From Schistocerca nitens (taxonomy: Eukaryota > Arthropoda > Insecta > Orthoptera > Acrididae): 64,000 bases of DNA. The stretch lies in assembly GCF_023898315.1 (NCBI RefSeq), contig NC_064618.1:186797548-186861547 (forward strand). Direction: 5' to 3'. The notes under the pieces were generated by a model, which made no database searches, was not told where the DNA came from, and saw nothing but the letters and a program-made list of their open reading frames with translations. The position numbers were made by a program, and so were the translations under genes. This document shows, piece by piece, positions 22,893 through 33,850 of this stretch (position 1 is its first letter; every line of letters begins with the position of its first letter).

Positions 22893-24581
22893 TTACTTGT
22901 CGCTCGACATGTCAGAAGCCATAAAAAGTTTTCTTTTGGTTGAAATTAAAGAAATCAACGGGTCCCAGGCCTTATTCAATAAAAAGCCGCCATCACGATT
23001 AATGAGATTTTCCGCTAATCGTATTTCGACGGATTCCTTCACAACTGAATCCCAGAAGGATCTCGATGGGGCCAAGATTTTCGTGGCCGAATAATCCATA
23101 GTATGTCCTGTGGATATACAATGTTCGGCTATGGCCGACTTACTGGGCTGTAAAAGGCGAGTGTGGCGCTCATGTTCAACGCAGCGGTCGTGTACTGTGC
23201 GTGTGGTTTGACCAATGTAGGCTTTCCCACACTCGCAAGGTATTTTATAAATTCCAGCCTTCCGTAATCCCAGATCATCCTTGGCTGAGCCCAGAAGAGC
23301 ACGAGTCTTTGTAGGTGGCCGGAAGATTGCTTTCACACGATGTTTCTTTAAAATTCTGCCTACTTTCGATGAAATGTTCCCGACATATGGGAGAAATGCT
23401 CTGGACTTAAACACCTCCTTATCCTCTTGATCTTGTGGGTGGTCACGATTTTTCCTCCTTAAAGCAGTACTGACCTGATGTGCAGAATATCCATTATGTT
23501 GAAATACCGATTTCAAGTGCTCTAATTCGTCTGCAAGGCTGTCTTTATCAGACACGACATGTGCCCTATGCACCAACGTTCGAAGAACACCCATAGTTTG
23601 TGACGGGTGATGACAGCTTGACGCCTGTAGGTACAGATCCGTATGCGTGGGTTTCCGATAGACAGAATGCCCCAATGACCCATCCACCCTGCGTTTAACC
23701 ATGACGTCCAGAAATGGTAGGCAACCATCCTTTTCAACTTCCATCGTAAACTGAATGTTTGTGTGGATGGAATTCAGATGTTGTAAAAACCTTGAAAGCT
23801 CTTCTTCACCGTGAGGCCACACTACAAAGGTATCGTCCACGTACCGCCAGAAGACTGTTGGTTTCAACATCGCCGAATCGAGAGCCCTCTCCTCAAAGTC
23901 TTCCATATAAAAGTTGGCTACCAGAGGGGACAGAGGACTGCCCATGGCAACACCGTCAAGTTGCTCAAAATATTCATTATTAAATAGAAAGTAAGTAGAG
24001 GACAGGGCATGGTGAAACAGCGCCGTTATATCGGCCGTAAACTTATTGCCGATAAGTGACAATGAATCCAAAAGAGGGACCCTCGTGAAGAGTGAAACGA
24101 CATCGAAACTTACTAACAAGTCCGAATCCTTCAGCTGTAGTGTTCTCAGTCTATTGATAAAGTCCGCAGAGTTACGAATATGGTGCGTACATTTGCCTAC
24201 GAAAGGTCTCAGTAGCGATGCCAAATGACTAGATAAATCATATGTTGGAGCACCGATATTGCTCACTATGGGGCGTAAGGGCACATTATCCTTATGGATC
24301 TTTGGAAGACCATATAACCTAGGTGGAATAGAACTGTGAGGTCTCAATCTTTTCACAACTTCTTGCGGCAGAGAAGAGGAGTTTAGCAACTCTGACGTTT
24401 TCCTTTCTACTTTCCGAGTAGGGTCTTTATCAAGCTTCCTGTACGTTGTCTCACTCAGCAAACTATATATCTTCTGATCATACATATCACGTGGCAACAG
24501 CACAGTAGCATTCCCCTTATCCGCCGGAAGGACCACCGTCTGAGGATCTTCCCGTAACTTACGCAGCGCAGCCCTTTCCAT
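22893..24581 (-). CDS. Penelope-like reverse transcriptase with GIY-YIG endonuclease, left copy (5' truncated)
   Basis: A 562-codon open frame. Penelope proteins copy their RNA with an RT related to telomerase and nick DNA with a GIY-YIG endonuclease. RT motifs include ADKGNATVLL (about residue 20), LYGLPKIHK, VSFDVVSLFTRVP (first catalytic Asp), DGVAMGSPLSPLVANFYMED and WRYVDDTFVVWP (YVDD at 247-250). The endonuclease begins at about residue 442 (AGIYKIPCECGKAYIGQT) and includes HDRCVEHERHTR. Full Penelope proteins are about 200 or more residues longer at the N-terminus, so the start at 24581 is only the first Met inside a 5'-truncated copy, and it sits exactly at the join with the right copy. 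No stops or frameshifts interrupt it, which suggests a recent insertion. Confidence 0.95.
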   Translation of the reverse strand: MERAALRKLREDPQTVVLPADKGNATVLLPRDMYDQKIYSLLSETTYRKLDKDPTRKVERKTSELLNSSSLPQEVVKRLRPHSSIPPRLYGLPKIHKDNVPLRPIVSNIGAPTYDLSSHLASLLRPFVGKCTHHIRNSADFINRLRTLQLKDSDLLVSFDVVSLFTRVPLLDSLSLIGNKFTADITALFHHALSSTYFLFNNEYFEQLDGVAMGSPLSPLVANFYMEDFEERALDSAMLKPTVFWRYVDDTFVVWPHGEEELSRFLQHLNSIHTNIQFTMEVEKDGCLPFLDVMVKRRVDGSLGHSVYRKPTHTDLYLQASSCHHPSQTMGVLRTLVHRAHVVSDKDSLADELEHLKSVFQHNGYSAHQVSTALRRKNRDHPQDQEDKEVFKSRAFLPYVGNISSKVGRILKKHRVKAIFRPPTKTRALLGSAKDDLGLRKAGIYKIPCECGKAYIGQTTRTVHDRCVEHERHTRLLQPSKSAIAEHCISTGHTMDYSATKILAPSRSFWDSVVKESVEIRLAENLINRDGGFLLNKAWDPLISLISTKRKLFMASDMSSDK

Positions 24582-24587
24582 TCGGAC

Positions 24588-25814
24588 TTGTTAGTAAGTT
24601 TCGATGTCGTTTCACTCTTCACGAGGGTCCCTCTTTTGGATTCATTGTCACTTATCGGCAATAAGTTTACGGCCGATATAACGGCGCTGTTTCACCATGC
24701 CCTGTCCTCTACTTACTTTCTATTTAATAATGAATATTTTGAGCAACTTGACGGTGTTGCCATGGGCAGTCCTCTGTCCCCTCTGGTAGCCAACTTTTAT
24801 ATGGAAGACTTTGAGGAGAGGGCTCTCGATTCGGCGATGTTGAAACCAACAGTCTTCTGGCGGTACGTGGACGATACCTTTGTAGTGTGGCCTCACGGTG
24901 AAGAAGAGCTTTCAAGGTTTTTACAACATCTGAATTCCATCCACACAAACATTCAGTTTACGATGGAAGTTGAAAAGGATGGTTGCCTACCATTTCTGGA
25001 CGTCATGGTTAAACGCAGGGTGGATGGGTCATTGGGGCATTCTGTCTATCGGAAACCCACGCATACGGATCTGTACCTACAGGCGTCAAGCTGTCATCAC
25101 CCGTCACAAACTATGGGTGTTCTTCGAACGTTGGTGCATAGGGCACATGTCGTGTCTGATAAAGACAGCCTTGCAGACGAATTAGAGCACTTGAAATCGG
25201 TATTTCAACATAATGGATATTCTGCACATCAGGTCAGTACTGCTTTAAGGAGGAAAAATCGTGACCACCCACAAGATCAAGAGGATAAGGAGGTGTTTAA
25301 GTCCAGAGCATTTCTCCCATATGTCGGGAACATTTCATCGAAAGTAGGCAGAATTTTAAAGAAACATCGTGTGAAAGCAATCTTCCGGCCACCTACAAAG
25401 ACTCGTGCTCTTCTGGGCTCAGCCAAGGATGATCTGGGATTACGGAAGGCTGGAATTTATAAAATACCTTGCGAGTGTGGGAAAGCCTACATTGGTCAAA
25501 CCACACGCACAGTACACGACCGCTGCGTTGAACATGAGCGCCACACTCGCCTTTTACAGCCCAGTAAGTCGGCCATAGCCGAACATTGTATATCCACAGG
25601 ACATACTATGGATTATTCGGCCACGAAAATCTTGGCCCCATCGAGATCCTTCTGGGATTCAGTTGTGAAGGAATCCGTCGAAATACGATTAGCGGAAAAT
25701 CTCATTAATCGTGATGGCGGCTTTTTATTGAATAAGGCCTGGGGCCCGTTGATTTCTTTAATTTCAACCAAAAGAAAACTTTTTATGGCTTCTGACATGT
25801 CGAGCGACAAGTAA
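24588..25814 (+). CDS. Penelope-like reverse transcriptase with GIY-YIG endonuclease, right copy (5' truncated)
   Basis: A 408-codon open frame that equals residues 155-562 of the left copy, with one visible replacement near the end (KAWGP here, KAWDP there). It keeps the VSFDVVSLF region, YVDD (residues 93-96) and the complete GIY-YIG domain (from residue 289). It lacks the fingers part of the RT, so it cannot make a complete enzyme. The first Met (TTG in the track of codons, inside LLVSF) is not a real start; the copy is cut at 24580 within the codons for DSDLL. It is inverted relative to the left copy. Confidence 0.92.
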   Translation: MLVSFDVVSLFTRVPLLDSLSLIGNKFTADITALFHHALSSTYFLFNNEYFEQLDGVAMGSPLSPLVANFYMEDFEERALDSAMLKPTVFWRYVDDTFVVWPHGEEELSRFLQHLNSIHTNIQFTMEVEKDGCLPFLDVMVKRRVDGSLGHSVYRKPTHTDLYLQASSCHHPSQTMGVLRTLVHRAHVVSDKDSLADELEHLKSVFQHNGYSAHQVSTALRRKNRDHPQDQEDKEVFKSRAFLPYVGNISSKVGRILKKHRVKAIFRPPTKTRALLGSAKDDLGLRKAGIYKIPCECGKAYIGQTTRTVHDRCVEHERHTRLLQPSKSAIAEHCISTGHTMDYSATKILAPSRSFWDSVVKESVEIRLAENLINRDGGFLLNKAWGPLISLISTKRKLFMASDMSSDK

Positions 25815-26043
25815 TTTTGAATTTAATATTGAAATTTTCCTTTTAATGTTTTGGACACATCTGTGTGCATGTTTTACTTTTTTCATGCATTTGTTGGCGC
25901 TCCATAGATGCAGTAATATTGTAGAGGGCCTTGGAATCGACAGGTGGCGCGCATGCTACGGTAACTTGCGCATGCGCGCCTGCGGCACTTTTAAGTATAA
26001 ATAGAGCGACTTGCACTAGCAATCTCCAGTGTCAAACACTCGC

Positions 26044-26078
26044 CTGAAGATGGCTGTAAGGTTGGCAGCCGAAATATC
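26044..26078 (+). ncRNA. Hammerhead-like core in the right Penelope terminus
   Basis: CTGAAGA (26044-26050) fits the first conserved box, where position 7 may be any base. One extra T follows, then a 5-bp helix II (GGCTG 26052-26056 with CAGCC 26066-26070), GAA, a very short helix III (ATAT) and C at the cleavage position. Helix I is weak (CGC with GTG). Hammerhead motifs with minimal helix III are known from the terminal repeats of Penelope-like elements. Confidence 0.6.
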
Positions 26079-26158
26079 GTGGAAAGAAGTCGATGAGATC
26101 CGGCTGCAATCCCGAAATCTTATGGAATGTTCGATACACCGGCAAAATTTCAAGAGTC

Positions 26159-26172
26159 ACAGCCTTAAGAAC
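26159..26172. repeat. Target-site duplication, right copy
   Basis: ACAGCCTTAAGAAC, identical to 22565-22578. Confidence 0.9.
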
Positions 26173-26330
26173 CATCCACCGGCTGGCCGGCACACCGGAC
26201 ATCGACTCAAATAAGCCGGCGGATTCGTGCTGGGAACCGGTGCGTTTCCCGCTCGGGAAGTAGCGCGATAGACCGTGCGGCTATCCGGGCGAACACGAAA
26301 CACTGATTACCCGTACCTACAATGCCAGTT
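26173..26330. repeat. Unclassified repeat split by the Penelope insertion, right part
   Basis: GC-rich continuation of the sequence interrupted at 22578. It contains CACCGGCTGGCCGGCACACC and fades into AT-richer DNA by about 26330. Confidence 0.55.
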
Positions 26331-26559
26331 TCACATTTATTATAAACTTGCTGCAAGATCTGCACGGAAGATGAAAAAGGTTATGGACAAGATAAACAGT
26401 CTATTCCTGTCATGTGAAGTCACTCGATGTAACATTTTCCTTTGGCCTCTGCCTGTAGCATCAAAGCCTCTCACATTGCAATTAATATGCTTTTGCCGGG
26501 AATTTTTCCAATCGACTTCGCAACCGCTTTCGACCGCATAAGCCACGCCAATTTATTAC

Positions 26560-26757
26560 TGCCGGCCGTGGTTGCCGAACGGTTCTAGGCGCTTCAGTTC
26601 ACAACCGCGCCACTGCTGCGGTCGCAGGTTCTAATCCTGCCTCGGGCATGGGTGTGTGTGATGTCCTTAGGTTAGTTAGGTTTAAGTAGTTCTAAGTTCT
26701 AGGTGGCTGATGACCTCAGATGCTAAGTCCCATAGCGCTCAGATGCATTTGAACCAT
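26560..26757 (+). repeat. tRNA-headed SINE
   Basis: Same family as 20682: head GCCGGCCGTGGTTGCCGAAC, B box GTCGCAGGTTCTAATCCTGC (one change), identical body and tail. The duplication is unclear (AATTTATTACT and AATTTACTAAT). Confidence 0.9.
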
Positions 26758-26764
26758 TTTTTGA

Positions 26765-28120
26765 ATTTACTAATCGTGATGAGTAAAACGGGATTCAGTT
26801 CTCAGTTCACCAACATTATTCAGAACTTTCTGACAGGAGCCATGTTTGTGGTGATGACCAATGGTTGGGAAACAAAAACTATTGCAGTGCGTCGGTCTGT
26901 TCGGCAGGGCTGCCCATTATCGACAATTTTGTACATCATGGCTGTAGATCCATTTCTGAGGGTTATGGGCTACATGGATAATTATATGTAGGTACTCAAC
27001 TCTGCCCTCAAATAAATAGCCTGTGCAAATGACATTGGTGTATTCATGAAGCACGATTTCGATACTGATTTGATTTGAACCACATTACAACTGTATGAAG
27101 GCGCCTCTGACGCAATCATCGACAAACGTAAAACTGTGTTGACTCTACCAGGACATCGTCGACCGACAGTGCTATCGTGTGGGACGAGGCAATAAGATCC
27201 TTGGTTTTCACGTCACTGTGTGCCCGCAACAAATTCTGGCACGAAACTGCAGGAAACTCATCGTTACCATAGAGGGTGTCAGCAGAAACCATGCCTCTCG
27301 GCGACTTGATATTCAGCAATAATTTACCCTAACAAACATCTTCATCCTCTCTAAGGCCTCGTATGTTGCAAAATTGCTAAATATGCCGAAACTTATGGGT
27401 ATATCAACCTCACAATTAGTATGGTTGCTGTGGAAGCACGGAATCCTTCAAGTAAGAGCAGCGACCGTCTTTTTGCAGAAGGCTCTTAGTGGTCCCCAAC
27501 TTGTCGATTTTAAACCTAAGTCCGGGGCGCTACTGGTTTACTCCATAGCCACCATGCAGACCAGCAACCCGGATGAATGAACGCTGCACTATTGGGAATT
27601 TACCGCCAAAGTCCGAGCAAGCCCTTGTAGCGGTGGCTTGATTCAGGTGTCCTTCCTTAAAGAGTAATACCTCAACAGAAGTGATGTCCTTCAAACAGCT
27701 ACGGATACACAAGGACGGCTCGAAGACCGTATGTCGACTTGCTAGGTCGACCCTCAGTACACAAGTTCCTAGCCCGAATTAGAAATAGGTAGGGGAACAT
27801 CAATAATCAAGCCCTGACAGCAGACACTTCTGAACTGTGTTATAAATTGGTAAATGATACTTTCCCAACTAATCAGCGTCCTGCGGACATAAACCTACTC
27901 ACTTCAGAAAACAGCAGAAAATGTAATATCCTTGACACCTGCGAAAATCTTTGCCTGTGTCGTAATGTCCCAGTAGTGTGGGAACACTGTACAAGAATGG
28001 TTGCGTTCATCAACATATCCTCAAGTGCACACGTGGCCGCCGAAAGTGTCTTTGCGACAGATTTCAGATTCTAACCCAAAATCTAAGCAAATGCTACGAT
28101 GTGGCTGCTAGGCCACAGAG
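26765..28120 (+). pseudogene. LINE reverse transcriptase relic
   Basis: The plus strand keeps VRRSVRQGCPLSTILYIMAV (RT motif before the FADD box), and much later QLVWLLWKHGILQVRAATVF followed by GPQLVDFKPKSGALLVYS, and TNQRPADINLL with a Cys-containing tail (KCNILDT, WEHC). This is the RT-to-C-terminus order of L1/Tx1-like LINE proteins. Many frameshifts and stops; the FADD box is not recoverable by eye. Confidence 0.68.
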
Positions 28121-28184
28121 TCTATGCCGTTATATATGAGCAAATGAATAATCTCGTTACATGCCTCTCGTATTTACGGCCACA

Positions 28185-29703
28185 GTATGTCAAGAAACGA
28201 CAAATAAGAGAACTATAGTGCAATCAGCTTGACTGTTCATGCATCCAAGGTTCTGATAAGAAACAGAAGAATGGAAAAGAAAATTGAGGATTTGTTAGAC
28301 GATGATCAGTTCGGCTTTAATTAAGGTAAAGACACAAGAGAGACAATTCCGACTTTGCGGTTAATAATAGAAACCATACTGAATAAAAATTAAGACACGA
28401 TCATAGAATCTGTCGACCTGGAGTAATCGTTCGACAATGAGAAATGCTGTAAAATGTTTTAAATTCTGGGAAAAATAGGGGTAAGCTATAGGGACAGACG
28501 GGTAAAATACAATATGTACAAGAATCAAGAGCGAATAATAAGAGTGGAATACCAAGTACGAAGTGGTTCTATTAAAAAGAGTGTAAGACAGGGATGTAGT
28601 CTTTCGTCACTACCGTTCAGTGTATACATCAAAGAAGGAGTGACGGAAATAAAAGAGAGGTTCATGAGTGGAACTAAAATTTAAAATGAAACGATATCAG
28701 TGACAAGATACGCTGTTGACATTGCTATGCTCAGTGAAAATGAAGAACAATTACAGGATCCGCTATATGGAATGGACAGTCCAATCAGTACTGAATACGG
28801 ACTGAGTATGAATCGAAGAAAGATGAAAGAAATGAGAAGTAGCAGTAATGAGAACAGACAGAACTCACAAACTAAACATAAAAATTGGTGTTCACGAAGT
28901 AGGTTACGTTAAGGAATTGTGTTACCTAGGCATCAAAATAACTCATAATGGCAGAGCAAGGCCGGCCGTTGGTGGCCGAGTGGTTCTAGGCGCTTCATTC
29001 TGGAATCGCGCGACCGCTACGGCCGCAGTTTCCATTCCTCCATCGGGCATGGATGTGTGTGATGTCCTTAGGTTACTTAGGTTTAAGTAGTTTTAAGTTC
29101 TATGGGACTGATGACCTTAGATGTTAAGTCCCATAGTGCTCAGAGCCATTTGAACCATATTGAACAGAGGAAGGAGAACATAAAAACACAACAGCACTTC
29201 AAAAAACAGCACTCCAGGCCAAGAAACGTGTACTAGTATGAAACATAGACTTTAACTTTACGAAAAAAATTCCGAGAATGTACATTTGGAGCACAGCACT
29301 GTATGGCACCGTAACATGAACTCTGGGAAAACCAGAAAAAAAGAGACTCAAAGCATCGGAGATGTAGCGCTGTCGAAGAATGTGTGAAATTAGGTGGACT
29401 GTTAAAGTAAGGAATGAGAAGGTTCTCCGCAGAATTGGTTCTGAAAGGTAAACATGGAAAACGCTGACTAGAAGAAGGCACAGGATGGTAGGACATCAGT
29501 TAAGAGATCAGGAAACAACTTCCGTGGTACTCGAGGGAACTGTAGAGGATAAAAATTGTTGAGGTCGACAGAGATTGGAATACGTCCAGCAAATAATTGA
29601 GGACATAGGTTGTAAGTGTTACTCCGAGACGAAGACGTTGGCGCAGGAGAGATGTTTTTGACGGGTCCCATCAAACCAGTCAGAAGACTGAGGTCAAAAA
29701 AAA
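28185..29703 (+). pseudogene. RTE-like LINE relic, same family as 48069-50870
   Basis: Long nucleotide similarity to 49580-50870, for example RRMEKKIEDLLDDDQFGF at 28260 and the YLGIKITHNGRAR-like region at 28925. The RT has stops in its core (GFN-stop, SVDLE-stop) and the catalytic FADD has become YAVDIAM. It ends CATCAAACCAGTCAGAAGAC then A-rich, as the intact relative does. A SINE interrupts it at 28961-29158. Confidence 0.88.
28961..29160 (+). repeat. tRNA-headed SINE inside the RTE-like relic
   Basis: Family head, body (GATGTCCTTAGGTTACTTAG) and tail. The flanks CAGAGCAAGG (28952-28961) and CAGAGGAAGG (29165-29174) are a 10-bp duplication with one change, and the LINE text resumes after it. 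Confidence 0.9.
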
Positions 29704-30267
29704 GTTATGTGAACTTCAATAAATCACGGATACAGAAAGGCACTACCCACTGAACCTAGTAAAAACTTGCTTACTTCCCTTTTTTTACTCCATGAAATAC
29801 GTTAGTTATTAGTGATAAGAGCAAAACTCATGAACCATCATAAGGAGTGTACCGTGATTCGATTAACTGATTATTTAGTATCTTAACTACTCGTACTTGA
29901 AAGAGGTTATCGTCTCTTAGGGACAAAAAGACTAATGGCTTTTTCAGAGAAAAGGTCACTTGGGGCTTAGAAGGGCAACATTGCAACCTCACAACAAAAT
30001 TGATTAGGGAATAATTAATACGTAAGATATCGAATTATGTATATCGGAAGATTTATTCATTTGTTTTAATGCTTAATATGTTTTCCTTACAGTGGCTACC
30101 CGTTATTTCTTAACTAGTTTACGTGTCCACTTAAAAGAACTGGCAGATTTTAGACTTCATTAATTTTGCTCCGTCTTTACAGCATTTTATTTTAAGAGTC
30201 TCCACCGCTCAAAAACAAAAAACAAAGAAAATGAAAGAAAGAAGGATAAAATCTCTCGGATACCGGT
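29704..30267. other. No gene recognised
   Basis: Intron sequence without supported features. Confidence 0.4.
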
Positions 30268-30810
30268 ATGCTTAATTTTAAAAAGTTCCGAAAGAAGGGC
30301 ATTGTACTAAGACTAGAACAAGAAGGAATATCTTCCTCACTAAGAAAGAATGACAGTCATGGACGAGGAACAGAGTGCACTTCTAAATTCTTCGAACAAA
30401 ATGGTACACAGATTTCATTTTTCCGGCAGTACAAAACAGAAAGCTTTTTCCGATCTACAGCGGAGGCATTAGATCACCTCCACATTGCGGATGTGTACGA
30501 AGTGACGTGTTTGTGGTCAAGTTACGTAAATGAAACTGGGAGGACAATAAAATGGGGTATTAAGGAGCACAAAGGTCCCACATATGTAAAATGACGTAAC
30601 CTCTGGTAGTACAACTACAGGACGATAGTGGGCAGCATTTGGATTTTAATTATACCCGAATTTTTGACAATGTCTGGGATATTATTACAGTGTTAAGTCC
30701 AGGAATCAAATGAGATTTATAAGAGTAATACAAGTTCAACAGAGATGGTGGCTAGAGGCTTCGAGCTTCATTCGTTCTGCCATCAAGTAACCATCGATCT
30801 AACCATGATG
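30268..30810 (+). pseudogene. Penelope-like GIY-YIG endonuclease relic
   Basis: A frame of 108 codons ends with RSTAEALDHLHIADVYEVTC and SSYVNETGRTIKWGIKEHKG, a decayed GVYxIxC...YVGETGRxIxxRIKEH domain. A later frame (about 30650-30760) reads FNYTRILDNVWDYYSVKSRN, the segment that follows the nuclease in these proteins. The key Gly residues are replaced, so it is inactive. Confidence 0.65.
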
Positions 30811-33189
30811 TGCAAGGGACATAAATGGTAATCTGGTAGCCACATGGGAGGCACAACAATAATGTGCTGGTAATACTGGTCCTCCTCTCCACCACCTTTT
30901 ATCAATGAAGATGTTTTACAAATTAAAGAAAAATGAATTTGGCACAATATTTTCAATTCTCAGGAAAATAATAGAAAGAGAAACTTCTGTTAGTGCATGC
31001 CCAACTCATTTTAGACAGCGTTTAGCCACGTGGCAACGCCAGAACACTTCTGAGAAAGGTCCCACCCAATCAACTGAGGCACCGACTTTAAACAATATGC
31101 GTCTCACGATATGTACCATCTACTCCACTGGAGACAGCAGCATCTATATAGCACTTACTTTCGATTGACTGTGCAGGAATTAAGTCTGGTTGTATTTATT
31201 AACTATTTATGTGTGCGTTTATTTCATCTGCGAACAGGTAAAAGTAAATAGTTTTACTGGATGTAGAAAAGATGGAGACAATATCATTAATTCTTATTTT
31301 GTAAAATATAAAATGGATACTGATAAATATGCCCTCAGAGCTGGTAACCTAGGGAGAGCCAGGCACAGGAAAAGCATGTGATGATTACAAATCCAAAGAA
31401 AGCAGGTTCTGACAGCTGGGTGTGAATATTACCGAACTATCAGTTTAATACGCCATGGTGAGAGTGTGCTCAATATTCTGTATTGGCAGGTGTTGCCATG
31501 TTCTACACCAAGTGAAGTTGGTAAGCCTGGCAGTCGTGCGGAAAATTACATATCTGGCCCGTCGCACATGTTACCTTCTGCTCTAGGTTGCAATAGCAAG
31601 TCGGTTCCCTAGAGCTCGTGGAAGCTCAAAACACAGTTTTGTGTTACCTACTTTGGATACTTACAACACATATTGGCTGAACTTTTTCCCCTCCGCTTCC
31701 CACTTCTGGCCCTAGCAAACCCACTCCACTCTTCCCGCTGCCCGCATTCGCCACTAGGGATACGGCAAGTAACAGATCAGGGGTAGTGAATTTGGATACT
31801 GTTTGTAAAATAGGAATTGCGTAGAAGAGCTATTAAAGAAATAATGAAGACGGTTGCTTAAGTTTTACCGCACGAACAACATACATTTAGTGACTGATAA
31901 ACTGTTTTCCTTTCACTGTTTTGAGAGGCGATAAGGGAGAAAAAGTTTGGAAAAGTATGATATTACGTTTGTGGTTCGTTGTATATCGGTAAGTACTCTC
32001 ATTGTAAAGTATTTGATAAATACATTTTGGATAATTTGCGCGTTCTCAGTTGCTCTTTTTCAACATGTGTAAACTGCGTATAATGTTATTACTTGTCTTA
32101 CGTGTCAAATCTTTGACGCAAGATTCCAGTTCTTTATCAGTCGATTATAGAAGTATTATATATATATTTTTTAAATTCTGGCAATAATTGTAGACAACCG
32201 CTATAAACAATCTAAGGGAGGAAATGGTTGATTTGAGGATTTGAATAGTAATGTTTGATTAAAATCTTTTAAAGAAGATGTTTCAAGCATATACAATACG
32301 ATTTCGGTTTTCTTTAATATAACTGCAGTATCGACATCATTTTACAATGGTAAATTACACAAAATATCTATTCTTAAAAATTCGACAATGTGTTCGTAAT
32401 ATTCTTTACTTGTAAACTGAGTACAATTAACGTTGGTTACCATTGAGTTACCGCTGTTTACTTGCAAAGCCAATTAACGAAACATTACCGCAAAATCACT
32501 GAAAATCACATATTTAAAAGATCGGAATTGTTGCAGATTGTGATGCTAATAGCGTTTGATACAAAGATTTCCACTGACAGCATTTGCTAGAATAAAGTAC
32601 AGAAACCTGAAAAAGTAATCTATGATACAACGCAATAAGACTTTAATTTGACCCAGCATCTTACTGAAGAGTATATGCAATGTAAAGGACCGGCGTTAAC
32701 TTTTCTAGGATCACGTAAACTATGGGAAGAGGCACATCGTGAGAATGTCTACCTGCTGCACCATATTAGGAACAACTTTGGGAGCGGTTTCGCGCTCAGG
32801 AGACGATTTCGTATCTGTATTATGTAAGTCGTAGTTTTCCACAACAACCCAGGATTAACATAAATCGTTCTTCAACAGGATTTCTTCTTTTTGGAACGAA
32901 CGCTGTACGCCTTGGTTGTACAGGCACCCATAGTTTTGGCTCTTATCACTGTTTACACGCATACATCTTGACAAAGATGTGAAAAGAATCTGAAATTATA
33001 GATAGACTGCCATTTATCAGTTTGTCATGGAACTATGAAACAATATGAGTGAAGCGCATCACCTTGTAACAACAACAACTGTACATATAATAATTTTTTT
33101 CTTCTGATTTTCGTTAAATTAGTGTAATCGATGTTCTGATTTCATTTCTTTTTCTTTTCATGTCATTATGTTAAAGAAACTGTAAACAA
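30811..33189. other. No gene recognised
   Basis: AT-rich intron sequence. A short stretch at about 31400-31560 may be a further LINE fragment but I cannot support it. There is no usable ORF. Confidence 0.35.
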
Positions 33190-33850
33190 TTTTCGACGTG
33201 AATATTAATGTTTATGTCAAATTGCAAGCAATATTAAGACAAAATGGAAATGTAAGAAATGTTGAAACTGTTGTAAGATGTTAAAGTTGTAATTGTGCGC
33301 CTGGTCCATACGTAGGCAATGTATTAGGATATGTAGAATGTAAAACCTTTGGTGAATACCCTGTCTGTAGGGGAGCGGTAATAGGTGGATGGCAGGCGAG
33401 CGCGGGACAATGCACACGGGCGCGGCACGGCATAACGGGCTCAGCAGTAGTAGTCGGAGTTGGGCATCGGTCTGAGAAACAAGTTCTGGATCGAGGAGGC
33501 TCTCCTGGAAAACGTGATTTCGTTGAGCCTCGGATGTGCCGTTTCCGACGCCTATACAGCATGGCAATATTCAATAGGCACTAAATGGAAAAATATTGCG
33601 ACGCTACGAAGAAGTAAAGTGCCGATACATCAAGAGCCATAGCTGTGATTGTATGTGTGCTTTGCGCCTCGCCATCTCGCCGCCCGCCGACCGCCGCATC
33701 GATACGAACAGGTTGAAACTTTTAGTACTGTATTCGTGTGGACCAGTGTTACTTTTGTTCCTGACTGTTCAATAATAATTTAACTTTTACCAGAACTGTC
33801 CTATCATTTAATTATCCTCATCACTAACCTAGACAGGGTCCTTTCCACAT
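33190..33850. repeat. GC-rich island, possible retroelement terminal region
   Basis: A compact stretch of higher GC content (33370-33710) inside AT-rich DNA, with ORFs of about 100 codons that have no recognisable domain. The composition and the ATTCAATAATAATTT tail suggest a mobile-element terminal region, but I found no second copy in the window. Confidence 0.3.

Larger units (their letters stand above)
22579..26158. mobile_element. Penelope-like retroelement, head-to-head inverted dimer
   Basis: Two copies of one Penelope-like element face each other. The left copy reads on the minus strand (22579-24581) and the right copy on the plus strand (24580-26158). The shared arms of 1552 bp (22576-24127 and 24580-26131) are nearly identical: I noticed only about four base differences. 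The 452 bp between them are extra 5' coding sequence present only in the left copy. The right copy has 27 more bp at its 3' end. A single 14-bp duplication flanks the whole unit, so it looks like one insertion event. Both outer ends carry a short TATAAATA-containing GC-rich terminal region and a hammerhead-like core. Confidence 0.95.

Noticed and set aside
31400..31570. RT-like fragment (NITELSV-like text)
   Set aside because: Too short and too decayed to assign; no catalytic motif.
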